This document shows, piece after piece, positions 19,600 through 26,916 of a stretch of 26,916 nt of DNA (position 1 is the first letter of the stretch; every line of letters begins with the position of its first letter). Both the position numbers and the translations under genes were made by a program. Source of the stretch: Chara braunii. Its lineage: Eukaryota; Streptophyta; Charophyceae; Charales; Characeae. Under the pieces are notes generated by a model. It searched no databases. It was not told the DNA's origin and saw only the letters and a list, made by a program, of their open reading frames with translations. The stretch lies in the NCBI GenBank assembly GCA_003427395.1, contig BFEA01000328.1, forward strand, positions 248,628 to 275,543, in the 5' to 3' direction.

Positions 19600-22120
19600 G
19601 TACCGTCTTTTTTCACAAAGCTTTAATTGTTATTTCAATCATGTCTTTAATCGTTTCAGTTGTTCGCCATTTCCAACGTGGGCGTTTTCAAGTACTAGAG
19701 TGCATCTGCGACGCCATATGGCCCATAACACTGCTTCCCTCCCAATACTAAATAAGGTGGTTGTGAAGGTCAAGGATTCGGTAGTCCAGTGACCAGTTAT
19801 CAGGGTCCTCCATTCCCACGGCTAGTCGCTATCTGTGCCTAGTTGGTTCCAGACCTGGACCCATCCCCGCCATGTAAGGATAGAGGTAGGGCACTGTAGG
19901 AAGAGGTGCTCTATCGTCTCATTTATCTTTCGAGAGGGGAAACCCTCGTTGCATGCATGACACCAGGGGAGAGTCAACCCTTTCTGCTCCAGGTGGGTAT
20001 GGTCAATGAGCCATGCATTTGTCGGTAGGCAGCGGTGATTAATCAGTCATTGAAGCGAAGCAGACTTGGCTGGTTTGTTCTTCTCCTCTTTAAACCATTT
20101 TATAGGTCTAAGGGATTCCAACCGTACATTGAGGTGTCGTGCCCAGTGATCAACAATACAATCTCTTAGTTTTATTCTAGTCCTGAGCATCTGGTAGGTC
20201 GCTTTAACATTTAGTACATGGAGGTACCGGTATCAGGGTCTTCCGTTCCTTGTTGGAATTTTTCATCTCCACTCCGCCACATCCAAGGGAAGATCCTGAA
20301 TTGGCACCTCCGACCAGAATGCTACCCAAGATTCGTTTTCACTTAGGACTCTTACTCTGTGAAGTATCTTGACGTCAATCCAGAAAACTTTATTTGGCAC
20401 CCCCCTGATCAAGTGATTCAACTGTGTTCGATAAAACAAGTTTACCAGCACCTCCCCCGGTCTAACTGTTAGTACTTGCCCCACCCGGGTTGCATCCCCT
20501 CTTAGCACCACCCAGTCTTCTTCCTCTACAGTTGGTCCCCGCCGAAGAGTCTGCACCCATGTGAGCGGGAGACCAAAGAGAATCTCGTCTAGCCTTTCCC
20601 CTATTCTGTGGCAATGGGGGAACTTCTCTATCAGCTGCTCGTCTGAGAGCTAGTCATTCTTTGATTGGTCCCATAGGTGTCCAACTCTTGTGATCCCGTT
20701 TTTCACCCATCCATTCCACGGACGACATGAGTTGAGTAACACCCGCCCGTGTCGATCCGTTATCCAGCGATTCCCGAAAAGTAGTTGTCGAGCAACTTTT
20801 TCCCACCTTTCAGGAAATGGCCTATCCGGGAGTGGGAGTCTCCTCCAATCCTTAATTAACTTAGCCCAGGAGTCATCTTTTCGCAGGTCCCTGTGGGTTG
20901 CTGCACGATCTGAGTGTGGTTGGGGCCTGGGGGGGGCGCTGGGGATTGTCCAGAAAACGTCATCTAGCCAGGCAATAGGATGTGTTGATGGTGCGGTCAC
21001 TGGGGCCAACCTCGACAATTGTTCCCAAGCAAGAGGTTCCCAAGTGAGGTCGGGGGTGCAGATGAGTCGTTTCAACCATTTGAGAGAAAGTGCAGCCGTT
21101 TGGGTGGTAGGGTCAAGTATGTTCAGGCCTCCTTGTGACCTTGGTTGCACCACCGCATCCCAGGCAACGCGACTGATGGTGTGTTGGGCTTCGTGGTTAC
21201 GTCTCCAGAGGAAGGCTGCCACCTGTTGCTTCAGGGTCTTTGACCTCGTTCCTGAAAGGGGTCAGATTGCTGACTTATACCAGATTGACGTCAATGCCAC
21301 ATTGTTTATAACCAGGGCCCTGCCCATGAGTGACGTATGTTTGTCTTTCCAGGTTCCCAGCTTTTGCAGGGCCGGGTGCAATATCCAATTATCGTTACTA
21401 GTTGGCTTTCCTTCGGCCGAAAGTGGGATTCTAAGGGCCCTACTGGGGTTTTTTAAGGGGAGCCATGTTACCTTGGGTTGCTCTGGAGGTCGTCCACCGT
21501 CATGATGCATCCACCATCCCAATATCTTCTTGCCCCAGTTAATTGCCATATCAGATAGGGCGCAAAACCGGGCCATTAGTCTTTCCATTTCCTCCATATT
21601 TCGTGTTGAGGCTTCCACCATCAATGTGAGGTCGTCTGCAAATAGGAAACATATTTGTATTGCCTCCTTTAGGATGGAGGATGTATGAATCCTACTAATA
21701 TTCTGGCTGGCCCTAAGATTGGCCGCAAGGGCCTCCATCACAACCACAAAAAGATATGGTGCTATCGGGTCGCCCTGGCGGACCGATCGCTGCAGCGGGA
21801 AGTTCGGAGCCAGGTTCCCATTTATCTGCACTCGAGTGGTGGCGTTGCGGTGAAGTATCCTCACTCACCTCCTAAAATTCCTCCCAAAGTTCATTTTTTT
21901 TAGGTATTTATCTAGGAAATGTCAGTCCACGTGATCGTATGCCTTCTCAAAGTCGATGAAAAGGAAGGCGGTGTTACACTTAGATTGACGGGATAGCCTT
22001 AATAGCTCATTTACTAGGAAGATATTATCATGGATGCGCCTCCCCTTAAGGAAGCCCGTTTGTGAGGGGTGGATGATTTGCTGTAATGTCGGCGTCATAC
22101 GGTTTGCCAATGCTTTACTG
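19600..22120 (-). pseudogene. LINE B pol remnant: RT core to zf-RVT
   Basis: One continuous frame for about 2.5 kb without a frameshift, but with stops. In order on the minus strand: HPSQTGFLKGRRIHDNIF, FLFIDFEKAYDHVD, RSVRQGDPIAPYLF, FLFADDLTLMVEA (FADD at 21642-21631), INWGKKILGWW, ALVINNVALTSIWYKSAI, FLWRRNHEAQHTISRVAWD, and the cysteine/histidine block HRCLPTNAWL, WCHACNEGFPSRK, TIEHLFLQCP (about 20035-19915). Stops at 21924, 21867, 21264, 20652, 20265, 20235, 20049 and 19824 (first base on the minus strand) are all TGA or TAG, six of them facing Trp, or the shared TGA after DHVD, in LINE A. Only nonsense decay, not indels, disabled this frame. Confidence 0.9.
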
Positions 22121-22717
22121 TCAAATGTGAACAAATGTTGCAGCAGGCCGTTGAACACATTAGAAAATCTCAGGATGCAATGGTTGCATATGAGAATAAG
22201 CATAGACGGCCCTCTAACTTTCAGGTAGGTAGAGTCTAGGTTAAATCATCTGAACTAGGTCAAGAGTTGGGCATTTCACGTAAACTAATGCCATAGTACT
22301 TTGGGCTCTGGGAGATGTTAGACATTGTAGGGGATCAACCGGATGGGCCTTCATACGTGATTCGCATTCCTGCACACTTGCGTACTTACCCTGTGTTCCA
22401 TGCCTCCAAGTTGGCACCTTTCGCTGTCACTGATCAGTTTCCCTCCAGGAGATCAATGTTGTCCCCAACCATGGATGGACACGTGGACATTGACGATATC
22501 ATCAAGCACAGGATGATACCTGTACCCAAACCTCCAGGAAGGGGTCGAACGTCAAAGCCACAGATGCAATACAGAGTGCACTTCAGATATCATATTGATT
22601 CTCAAGAAGACCGGTGGTTCACAAAAGAGGAATTAATGAAGACTGCTCCCCAAATTATCTCAAGTTATAAAAGAAACGGAAGGAGCCTAGTGCATACGAA
22701 CTTCTCAGAGGACTATC
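22121..22717 (+). pseudogene. Gypsy integrase C-terminus and chromodomain-like tail
   Basis: It continues the integrase interrupted by LINE B: KCEQMLQQAVEHI, VAYENKHRRPSNFQVGR, VWVKSSELG-type residues with stops/frameshift near 22237, ELGISRKLMP, YFGLWEMLDIVGD, PSYVIRIPAHLRTYPVFHAS. Such blocks are the usual DNA-binding C-terminus of gypsy integrases. The last ~90 residues (DDIIKHRMI, QYRVHFRYHI, EDRWFTKEELMKTAPQII) have the spacing of a degenerate chromodomain, which in chromoviruses can guide integration to heterochromatin. From 22315 the frame is open through the polypurine tract into the 3' LTR (to 23160), so the authentic stop is lost or lies in the LTR. Confidence 0.85.
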
Positions 22718-22736
22718 GAAGAAAAGGAGGAGGGAA
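22718..22736 (+). promoter_or_regulatory. Polypurine tract
   Basis: Nineteen consecutive purines (GAAGAAAAGGAGGAGGGAA) lie directly against the 3' LTR start TGCGAGG. This is the site where RNase H leaves a primer for plus-strand DNA synthesis in LTR elements. Confidence 0.92.
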
Positions 22737-23676
22737 TGCGAGGATTTGGGTCCTCGGCAGGCCTAAGAGGGCCCTCATTACAGATGTGCCCGCCCTAAGT
22801 GAAGGCGGGCCTAACAAATCACGAGAGACCCTCAACTGCCAATTTTGTATTTGGGGAATTCAGGCAGTTTCGACACGCCAGTTGGTTGAGGGAAAACGCA
22901 GGCCGAGGAACAACACAATCTACGGCCTTCTGGGCCTTTCCAAGCATGCAGGCCCTGAGCGAGAATCGCAGCCTCATACACTGACAGTTGTGAGGCCCAA
23001 CCGACAGAGGCCCAGTAGCCGCAGCACAAGCGCAACATCCTGGGGCCTACCGAAAGCTTCTGGGCCCAGGCCAGTCCAGCCAGGCTGGGAAGGCAAGAGG
23101 CTCTTTCCATATAGGAAAGAGCTCGCCACTGGCAGCCTCATTCAGGCACTCGCATGCTAGCGGCAGTGCTGCTGGAGCGGACGCTCGTGGGCTGTTGCGG
23201 GCGCTGAGAGGCGAGGTGCTAGCGCGTGCAGTCGTGCAGGGAGCAGGGCGTTGTTGAGGGCACTGCCATAGCCCAGCCTCCATAGCTGGTTGGGCTTGGA
23301 CTACAGTGAGGCGCAGGGGTGGTCTTCGGGTGTACAGGGGAAAGACGTGGGTGTAAGACGAGGGAGAGAGAGAAGGACGCTGATGAAGATGATGATGTGA
23401 GGGTACATACCTGGTATTGGTGATGGTCTTCTGGACCTAGGCCCAGACGTACGGAATCCATACTACTGTGGAAGCGCCCGCGAACCGCAGGCATTGATAA
23501 GTCCCGTCTGTGTGAGCGGGTAAGAGTACCAGTGGGGGTTACGTGCTGACTACAGAGCGAAGTGTACGAGAATTGCCGTGTCTGTGGGTGTTGTGTGTGG
23601 TGTGTGTTGAGTTGGATACTACAGCCTTGCATGGGTGGGGTGGATATCACAACCGGTACGATTCGACTTTTGAACA

Positions 23677-23752
23677 CCGTGTCATGGCTGTAGTAGTTAA
23701 GCAACTTGGCTCTTGAGGCCGAGGTCGCCGGTTTGAATCTCTGCTTGCACGG
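23677..23752 (+). ncRNA. tRNA-like segment, unit 1
   Basis: A 76-nt segment bounded by CCGTG and CACGG, which can pair. ATGGCTGTAGTAGTTAAG resembles a pol III A box with one extra base. TTGGC and GCCGA enclose a 7-nt loop like an anticodon arm. GGTTTGAATC resembles a B box with one change. The T stem pairs poorly, so it is tRNA-derived rather than a working tRNA. Confidence 0.6.
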
Positions 23753-24000
23753 AGGAGGACTTAGGCCCAGACGTACGGAATCCATACGACTGTGGAAGCG
23801 CCCGTGAACCGCGTGCATTGATAAGTCCCGTCTGTGTGAGTGGGTAAGAGTACCAGTGGGGGTTACGTGCTGACTACAGAGCGAAGTGTACGAGAATTGC
23901 CGTGTCCGTGGGTGTTGTGTGTGGTGTGTGTTGAGTTGGACACTACAGCCTTGCAGGGGTAGGGTGGATATCACGACCGGTACGATTCCACTTTTGAACA

Positions 24001-24076
24001 CCGTGTCCTGGCTGTAGTGGTTAAGAGACTTGGCTCTTGAGGCCGAGGTCACCGGTCCGAATCTCTGCTTGCACGG
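24001..24076 (+). ncRNA. tRNA-like segment, unit 2
   Basis: Same layout as unit 1: CCGTG and CACGG ends, TGGCTGTAGTGGTTAAGAG as A-box-like element, and GGTCCGAATC as B-box-like element with one change. The A-box region here is closest to the consensus. Confidence 0.6.
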
Positions 24077-24324
24077 AGGAGGACTCAGGCCCAGACGTAC
24101 GGAATCCATACTATTGTGGAAGCGCCCGTGAACCGCGGGCATTGATAAGTCTCGTCTGTGTGAGCGGGTAAGAGTACCAGTCGGGGTTACGTGCTGACTA
24201 TAGAGCGAAGTGTACGAGAATTGCCGTGTCCGTGGGTGTTGTATGTGGTGTGTGTCGAGTTGGACACTACAGCCTTGCAGGGGTGGGGTGGATATCACGA
24301 CCGTTACGGTTCCACTTTTGAACA

Positions 24325-24400
24325 CCGTGTCCTTGCTGTAGTGGTTAAGAGACTTGGCTCTTGAGGCCGAGGGCGCCGGTTCGAATCTGTGCTTGCACGG
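24325..24400 (+). ncRNA. tRNA-like segment, unit 3
   Basis: Carries the best B box of the three, GGTTCGAATC. The A-box-like element begins TTGCTGTAGTGG, with one change. End pairing CCGTG/CACGG is kept. Confidence 0.6.
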
Positions 24401-24688
24401 AGGAGGACTTAGGCCCAAACATACGGAATCCATACTACTTCTACAGGCGACATTTTCAAGTTCTTCGTGGGCTGCTGACGTCAACAGTTGCATCGTCAAT
24501 TAGTAGTCAGACTGTAGATGTGTAGGTAGTAGGCTGGGCGCCGAGCGCCAAGTAGGAGATAGGGCCTGGACACTCATGTTGGTGGTGGCGAGAGCGAGCT
24601 CTCATTGACATTGGTTTTCATTGTGACGATTCTTCATTGGTGTTATATTGGTGCATTTCTGCTTTCTGGATACAGAGATACTATCTGG

Positions 24689-24916
24689 GCACTGAAATTA
24701 TAAAGTTTGCACTGAAAAATAATAATAGTCGCCGATAAAAGGTAGTTCCTTCCAAAATTCAAGAGAAAACAAGTGGCTTATTGACAAAAAAATTTCAAGG
24801 TATCCCCCGAATTTGAATGGTTGAAAATATAAAAAACACGAAAAATCGCTTGAAAAATGGACTTTCAATTTCGTACAAAAATTAAAAAATGTCCGTTTTG
24901 ACGAAATCGCAGTTTG
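24689..24916. mobile_element. AT-rich ~228-bp insertion in the 3' LTR
   Basis: The 5' LTR reads CTATCTGGCCTTCAATG without interruption; here CTATCTGG is separated from CCTTCAATG by about 228 bp, so boundaries are set by the empty site. TGG stands on both sides and could be a 3-bp duplication. The right half (CAATTTCGTACAAAAATTAA, then TTTTGACGAAATCGCAGTTT) resembles the right arm of the foldback at 253-640. No clear terminal inverted repeat and no coding capacity. Confidence 0.8.
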
Positions 24917-24977
24917 GCCTTCAATGTGATTGTGTATGCTGGCCATTGTCATCTCGCTATTGCTCATTTTCCTTGCA

Positions 24978-25341
24978 CTGTTGTCCTTGGGTACCTTGAA
25001 ATCATTTTATTACGTATAAAGACAAGGCTCGTCAAGTTGCCTGCCTTGGGCCAATGACAGAAGCATAGGCGGGTACAATTCTGACATGTATCTCATTTCT
25101 TTTTCTCTTTTTTTTTTCTCAGCCTGTTTTTCTTTTTTTTATTGTCACCACCTCCCTATGTCAGGATCGAGTAAGATGCAGTAGCCACGGGGCTGAGGAA
25201 GTGCAGAGGGGTCCGGGCACGTGCACTTTTAGTACCTTGAAGTTCCCCCATAGGGCCTTGCTCCACTACTCACCCCATGGACAAAAAGAGTTGAAAAGAC
25301 AAAAAAAAAAAAGCCCTGTACTATGGATTCAGTATGGCTTA
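24978..25341. other. Unassigned flank after the 3' LTR
   Basis: T- and A-rich tracts (25100-25140, 25300-25312) and no recognised gene. GTACCTTGAA occurs twice (near 24990 and 25232). Part may be further upstream 3' UTR of the LINE fragment that follows, but I cannot show homology. Confidence 0.5.
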
Positions 25342-25653
25342 GGGGGAGGGAGGAACTAGCGTGTAGCTGTGTATCTGGCACCTGATTCAGGGTGAAGAGG
25401 TTCCCCCTTCCTTCCAATATCCTGCTCAGTCAATCCCCTGGATTCCAGGGTAATCAATGCTGGCAGGAACACCCCACAATTGTTTTCTGATGTACTCCAA
25501 TTTCAGTCTGTATAAGTGACGCTAAACCCCCTTTCCAGTAGGTGATGCTCCCCACCAATAGATGGAGCCTATCCCCAGGTGCTAGACTAAGTGGTGTCTG
25601 CTCTTATCAGCACCGCTAGCACTAGTGGGGGCGAAGTTAAAAAAAAAAAAAAA
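25342..25653 (+). mobile_element. LINE B-type 3'-end fragment with poly(A)
   Basis: Collinear with the LINE B 3' UTR: GGGGGAGGGAGGAACTAGCG, GTGTATCTGGC, AATATCCTGCTCAGTCAATC, GTAATCAATGCTGGCAGGAA, CAGTCTGTATAAG, then the tail module from 25516 and 15 A. Where LINE B has 37 C this copy has GTTCCCCCTTCCTTCC, the likely ancestral state. The second hairpin has GTGCTAG and CTAGCAC arms and the loop CTGCTCTTATCA. It has no coding part: a strongly truncated insertion. Confidence 0.85.
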
Positions 25654-25775
25654 GATGTAGAGATGGGATGTTCTAGCCCAAGGCCCGAAGATTCATTTTC
25701 ATGTTGGTGTGTAGTAGAGCAGCTAGAGCTAAATGCAGCAGAATGACCCTTTGGCTCTCATTGACATTGGTTTGA

Positions 25776-25933
25776 GTTTCAACCCCCGCGCTAAAGTTGC
25801 ACATGATTCTGAAACTCTAACTACGACATTGGCGCCACTTTTAGTTTGAAATGGCCAAGAAAAGACAAAAGTGGCGCTGATGTCATCGTTTGAGTTTCAG
25901 AATCATGTGCAAGTTTAGCACAGGGGTTGAAAC
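25776..25933. mobile_element. 158-bp foldback element
   Basis: The two halves are reverse complements along nearly the whole length: GTTTCAACCCC at the left with GGGGTTGAAAC at the right, then GCACATGATTCTGAAACTC with GAGTTTCAGAATCATGTGC, then GGCGCCACTTTT with AAAAGTGGCGC. About six mismatches in 68 pairs leave a ~20-nt centre. No target duplication is clear. The 20 bases just before (25754-25773) equal an LTR segment (12415-12434). Confidence 0.85.
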
Positions 25934-25973
25934 TGTGGGCGACGTTTTTCTCTGAAGTGCTGGGAATGCAGAT

Positions 25974-26042
25974 TAGTGCCTGCTCTTATCAGCACCCCTA
26001 TCACTGGCCTGGGAAGTTTATTGGGGGGGGGGGGGGGGGGGG
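25974..26042 (+). mobile_element. LINE tail fragment ending in poly(G)
   Basis: TAGTGCCTGCTCTTATCAGC and ACCCCTATCACTGG are the second hairpin of the tail module with its constant loop. GGGAAGTTTATT follows, and then 20 G instead of the poly(A) seen after the equivalent GCGAAGTT in the 25342 fragment. The first half of the module is missing. Confidence 0.65.
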
Positions 26043-26121
26043 AAAGCAGCGGCTTTTTTGCCCTGTTTTTTTTCGAGAACTACTAAAGTTGCCTATTATT
26101 CCAAAAGCTAGACACGACACA

Positions 26122-26434
26122 TTTCTGGCGCCCAACAAGGGTGAAGAGGCTCCAACTCGGGGCAGGTGTATTCTCAGCTTGTCTCAGTTGTTCAGAAACC
26201 ATGCTCAGTCAATCCCCTGAACCTCAGGGCAATCAATGCTGGCAAGGTCCCCCCCCACTGGAAATTCTTCTGATCAGATCTTGTACATGGGACGCTGGAC
26301 CCGTTTTCCAGCAGGTGATGCTCCCCACCAATAGATGGAGCCTCCCCCCGCGTGGTAGTGGTGGCTGCTCTTACCACCACCACTATCACTAGGGGAGTGT
26401 TTGCCTAAAAAAAAAAAAGAAAAAAAAGAAAAAA
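26122..26434 (+). mobile_element. LINE 3'-end fragment with A-rich tail
   Basis: Shares TTCTGGCGCC, GGGTGAAGAGG, GCTCAGTCAATCCCCTG and GGCAATCAATGCTGGCA with the 25342 fragment, in order. The tail module begins at 26289. Its second hairpin is TGGTAGTGGTGG with CCACCACTATCA around CTGCTCTTA. The tail is A-rich with scattered G (26407-26434). No coding part remains. Confidence 0.85.
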
Positions 26435-26439
26435 GGGTT

Positions 26440-26614
26440 TCTTTAGACCTATAAAGAAACCTCAATGTACCGTTGGAATCCCTTAGAACTATATACCTTA
26501 CTAAAGTTGCCTATAATCCCTTTTGGTCTAAGGGAATCCCTTACTAAAGTTGCCTATAATAGAATAAAATAGAAGCTTATTAGGTCTAAGGGATTCCAAC
26601 GGTACATTGAGGTG
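26440..26614. repeat. Inverted pair of a ~35-bp LINE-coding fragment
   Basis: CCTCAATGTACCGTTGGAAT with CCCTTAGAACTAT (about 26460-26492) is the reverse complement of 26581-26613. Both match the LINE B pol segment at 20103-20138, which encodes RHLNVRLESLRPI. Between the arms CTTACTAAAGTTGCCTATAA occurs twice (near 26494 and 26529). A further partial copy of the arm end (TTAGACCTATAAAG) precedes the left arm. Confidence 0.75.
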
Positions 26615-26635
26615 CCGCTTCTAATTTTTTCTATT

Positions 26636-26659
26636 AAAAAAAAAAAAAAAAAAAAAAAA
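26636..26659. repeat. Poly(A) tract
   Basis: An uninterrupted run of 24 A. No LINE tail module precedes it, so its origin is unclear. Confidence 0.9.
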
Positions 26660-26677
26660 CAGAAGAAGAAAGAAAGA

Positions 26678-26744
26678 CCCTTGTTCCTCATCCCAAGACC
26701 CATAAGTAGATCCCTGTTCCTCATCCTGAGACCCATAAGTAACT
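26678..26744. repeat. 33-bp tandem duplication
   Basis: CTTGTTCCTCATCCCAAGAC and CCTGTTCCTCATCCTGAGAC each begin a ~33-bp unit that ends CCATAAGTA. The units differ at a few bases. Confidence 0.85.
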
Positions 26745-26811
26745 CCTTTTTTTTATTAGAAAAATTGAGTGACGGCCTTGAAACTCCTTTTTTTTTTAAG
26801 GGGCAACGGCT

Positions 26812-26888
26812 CGTGGGTCACAACCCACGTTTTGAATGGGCAAAAAAAACAGTCGTCCGCAGGTCCATCCCGACCGGAGTTCAAAACG
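26812..26888. other. Adjacent hairpins at the window end
   Basis: CGTGGGT-CACA-ACCCACG (26812-26829) is a perfect 7-bp hairpin. CGTTTTGAA at about 26828 also pairs with TTCAAAACG at about 26880-26888, giving a larger, competing stem. It could be the end of an element that continues beyond the window. Confidence 0.5.
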
Positions 26889-26916
26889 GCAATAATAACA
26901 GTGGCCCGCATTATAC

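Larger units (their letters stand above)
18812..22120 (-). mobile_element. LINE B: 5'-truncated LINE inserted in the gypsy integrase
   Basis: On the minus strand it starts within the RT (SKALANRM, about 22120) and ends in a tail module plus 16 A (18812-18827 as T). It splits the gypsy coding region between PGSIEF and the block beginning KCEQMLQQAVEHI. This order proves it arrived after the gypsy element. 5' truncation and 3' poly(A) are typical of LINE integration. No target duplication is evident. Its protein parallels LINE A along the shared part. Confidence 0.9.
23433..24437. repeat. Trimer of a 324-bp unit inserted in the 3' LTR
   Basis: GGCCCAGACGTACGGAATCC begins at 23440, 23764 and 24088, and a variant begins at 24412: exactly 324 bp each time. 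The insertion starts at GGACCTAGGCCC and ends after about 33 bp of a fourth unit (..CCATACTA), so it both begins and ends with the same 33-bp segment. CTTCT flanks it (23428-23432, 24438-24442), and the 5' LTR has a single related sequence at that point, so CTTCT is a likely 5-bp target duplication. Each unit has GC-rich hairpins (GCCCG/CGGGC, CCCG/CGGG) and a tRNA-like segment. Because 324 is a multiple of 3, a long minus-strand frame results. Confidence 0.9.
11555..24977 (+). mobile_element. Ty3/gypsy LTR retrotransposon with nested insertions
   Basis: A complete but dead element: 5' LTR, primer site, leader, gag, protease, RT, RNase H, integrase, chromodomain-like tail, polypurine tract and 3' LTR. 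The order RT before integrase defines Ty3/gypsy, and the C-terminal chromodomain-like segment suggests a chromovirus. Its 13.4 kb span includes LINE B (18812-22120) and two insertions in the 3' LTR (23433-24437 plus duplication, 24689-24916). Without them it would be about 8.9 kb. The LTRs differ at roughly one site in ten by eye, mostly transitions, so it is old. Flanks CTAT/CTGT are at best a decayed target duplication. Confidence 0.93.
22737..24977 (+). repeat. 3' LTR, about 1.0 kb plus two insertions
   Basis: Collinear with the 5' LTR from TGCGAGGATTTGGGTCCTCG to CCTTGCA. It is 2241 bp as it stands. Removing the 324-bp array with its duplication (~1010 bp) and the AT-rich insertion (~228 bp) gives about 1003 bp. 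The 5' LTR acts as the empty-site reference for both. The conserved 9-bp hairpin is at 23100-23122. Confidence 0.92.

Noticed and set aside
20690-21505. Plus-strand open frame of 271 codons
   Set aside because: It lies antisense to the LINE B pol remnant, whose RT and post-RT motifs are clear. It is a shadow.
23677-24400. Functional tRNA genes
   Set aside because: A- and B-box-like elements and 76-nt spacing are present, but the T stem pairs poorly and the A box has an extra base. I call them tRNA-like.
23440-24412. CRISPR array or hammerhead-based retrozyme
   Set aside because: The 324-bp units are directly joined with no spacers, so not CRISPR. CTGACTA near 23549 (and its repeats) is not the CTGATGA hammerhead core, and I found no paired GAAA element on either strand.
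22737-24977. Segmental duplication of 11555-12565 unrelated to the gypsy element
   Set aside because: TG/CA ends, a primer site after one copy and a polypurine tract before the other identify the pair as LTRs.

Overview
This window looks like repeat-dominated nuclear DNA from a eukaryote with a large genome. I see no host gene. The Ty3/gypsy element with an initiator-Met-type primer site, LINEs ending in a zf-RVT-type domain, many foldback/MITE elements, and stop codons concentrated at Trp and Gln codons (as expected from decay of methylated cytosines) all point to the green plant lineage. A charophyte alga such as Chara is my guess, but I hold the species level weakly.

Layout. 1-1390: a LINE 3' tail apparently split by a 144-bp MITE and a ~390-bp foldback element, then unassigned DNA with two short duplications. 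1391-2577: an irregular satellite of ~28 bp (and ~43 bp) units, interrupted by a LINE tail with poly(A). 2583-3800: two more MITEs, two reverse-strand LINE tails and AT-rich filler. 3780-7672: LINE A on the + strand, 5' truncated, with RT, thumb and zf-RVT remnants in three frames. 7737-8775: a two-copy direct repeat. 9222-11197: three ~233-bp tandem units, the first split by a 1.24-kb retroposon (9405-10645) that is flanked by a 12-14 bp target duplication.

11555-24977 is one Ty3/gypsy element whose ends can be defined. It has a 5' LTR of 1011 bp (TG..CA), a primer binding site, a long leader, gag with CCHC knuckle, protease, RT, RNase H, integrase, a chromodomain-like tail, a polypurine tract and a 3' LTR. 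Three later insertions are nested in it: LINE B (minus strand, 18812-22120), a trimeric 324-bp repeat with tRNA-like segments (23433-24437), and a ~228-bp AT-rich element (24689-24916). Removing the last two makes the 3' LTR about 1003 bp, matching the 5' LTR. 25342-26916 holds two LINE 3'-end fragments, a tail ending in poly(G), a 158-bp foldback, an inverted pair of LINE-coding fragments and simple repeats.

Two ideas tie the region together. First, every LINE-type insertion here ends in the same ~130-nt module with one or two hairpins; the second hairpin has compensatory changes between copies and a constant loop, so it is a good candidate for the RNA structure recognised by the reverse transcriptase. 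Second, the elements died mostly by G:C to A:T changes: Trp codons became TGA/TAG, sometimes reciprocally between LINE A and LINE B, and the gypsy protease and RT active sites carry the same type of change.
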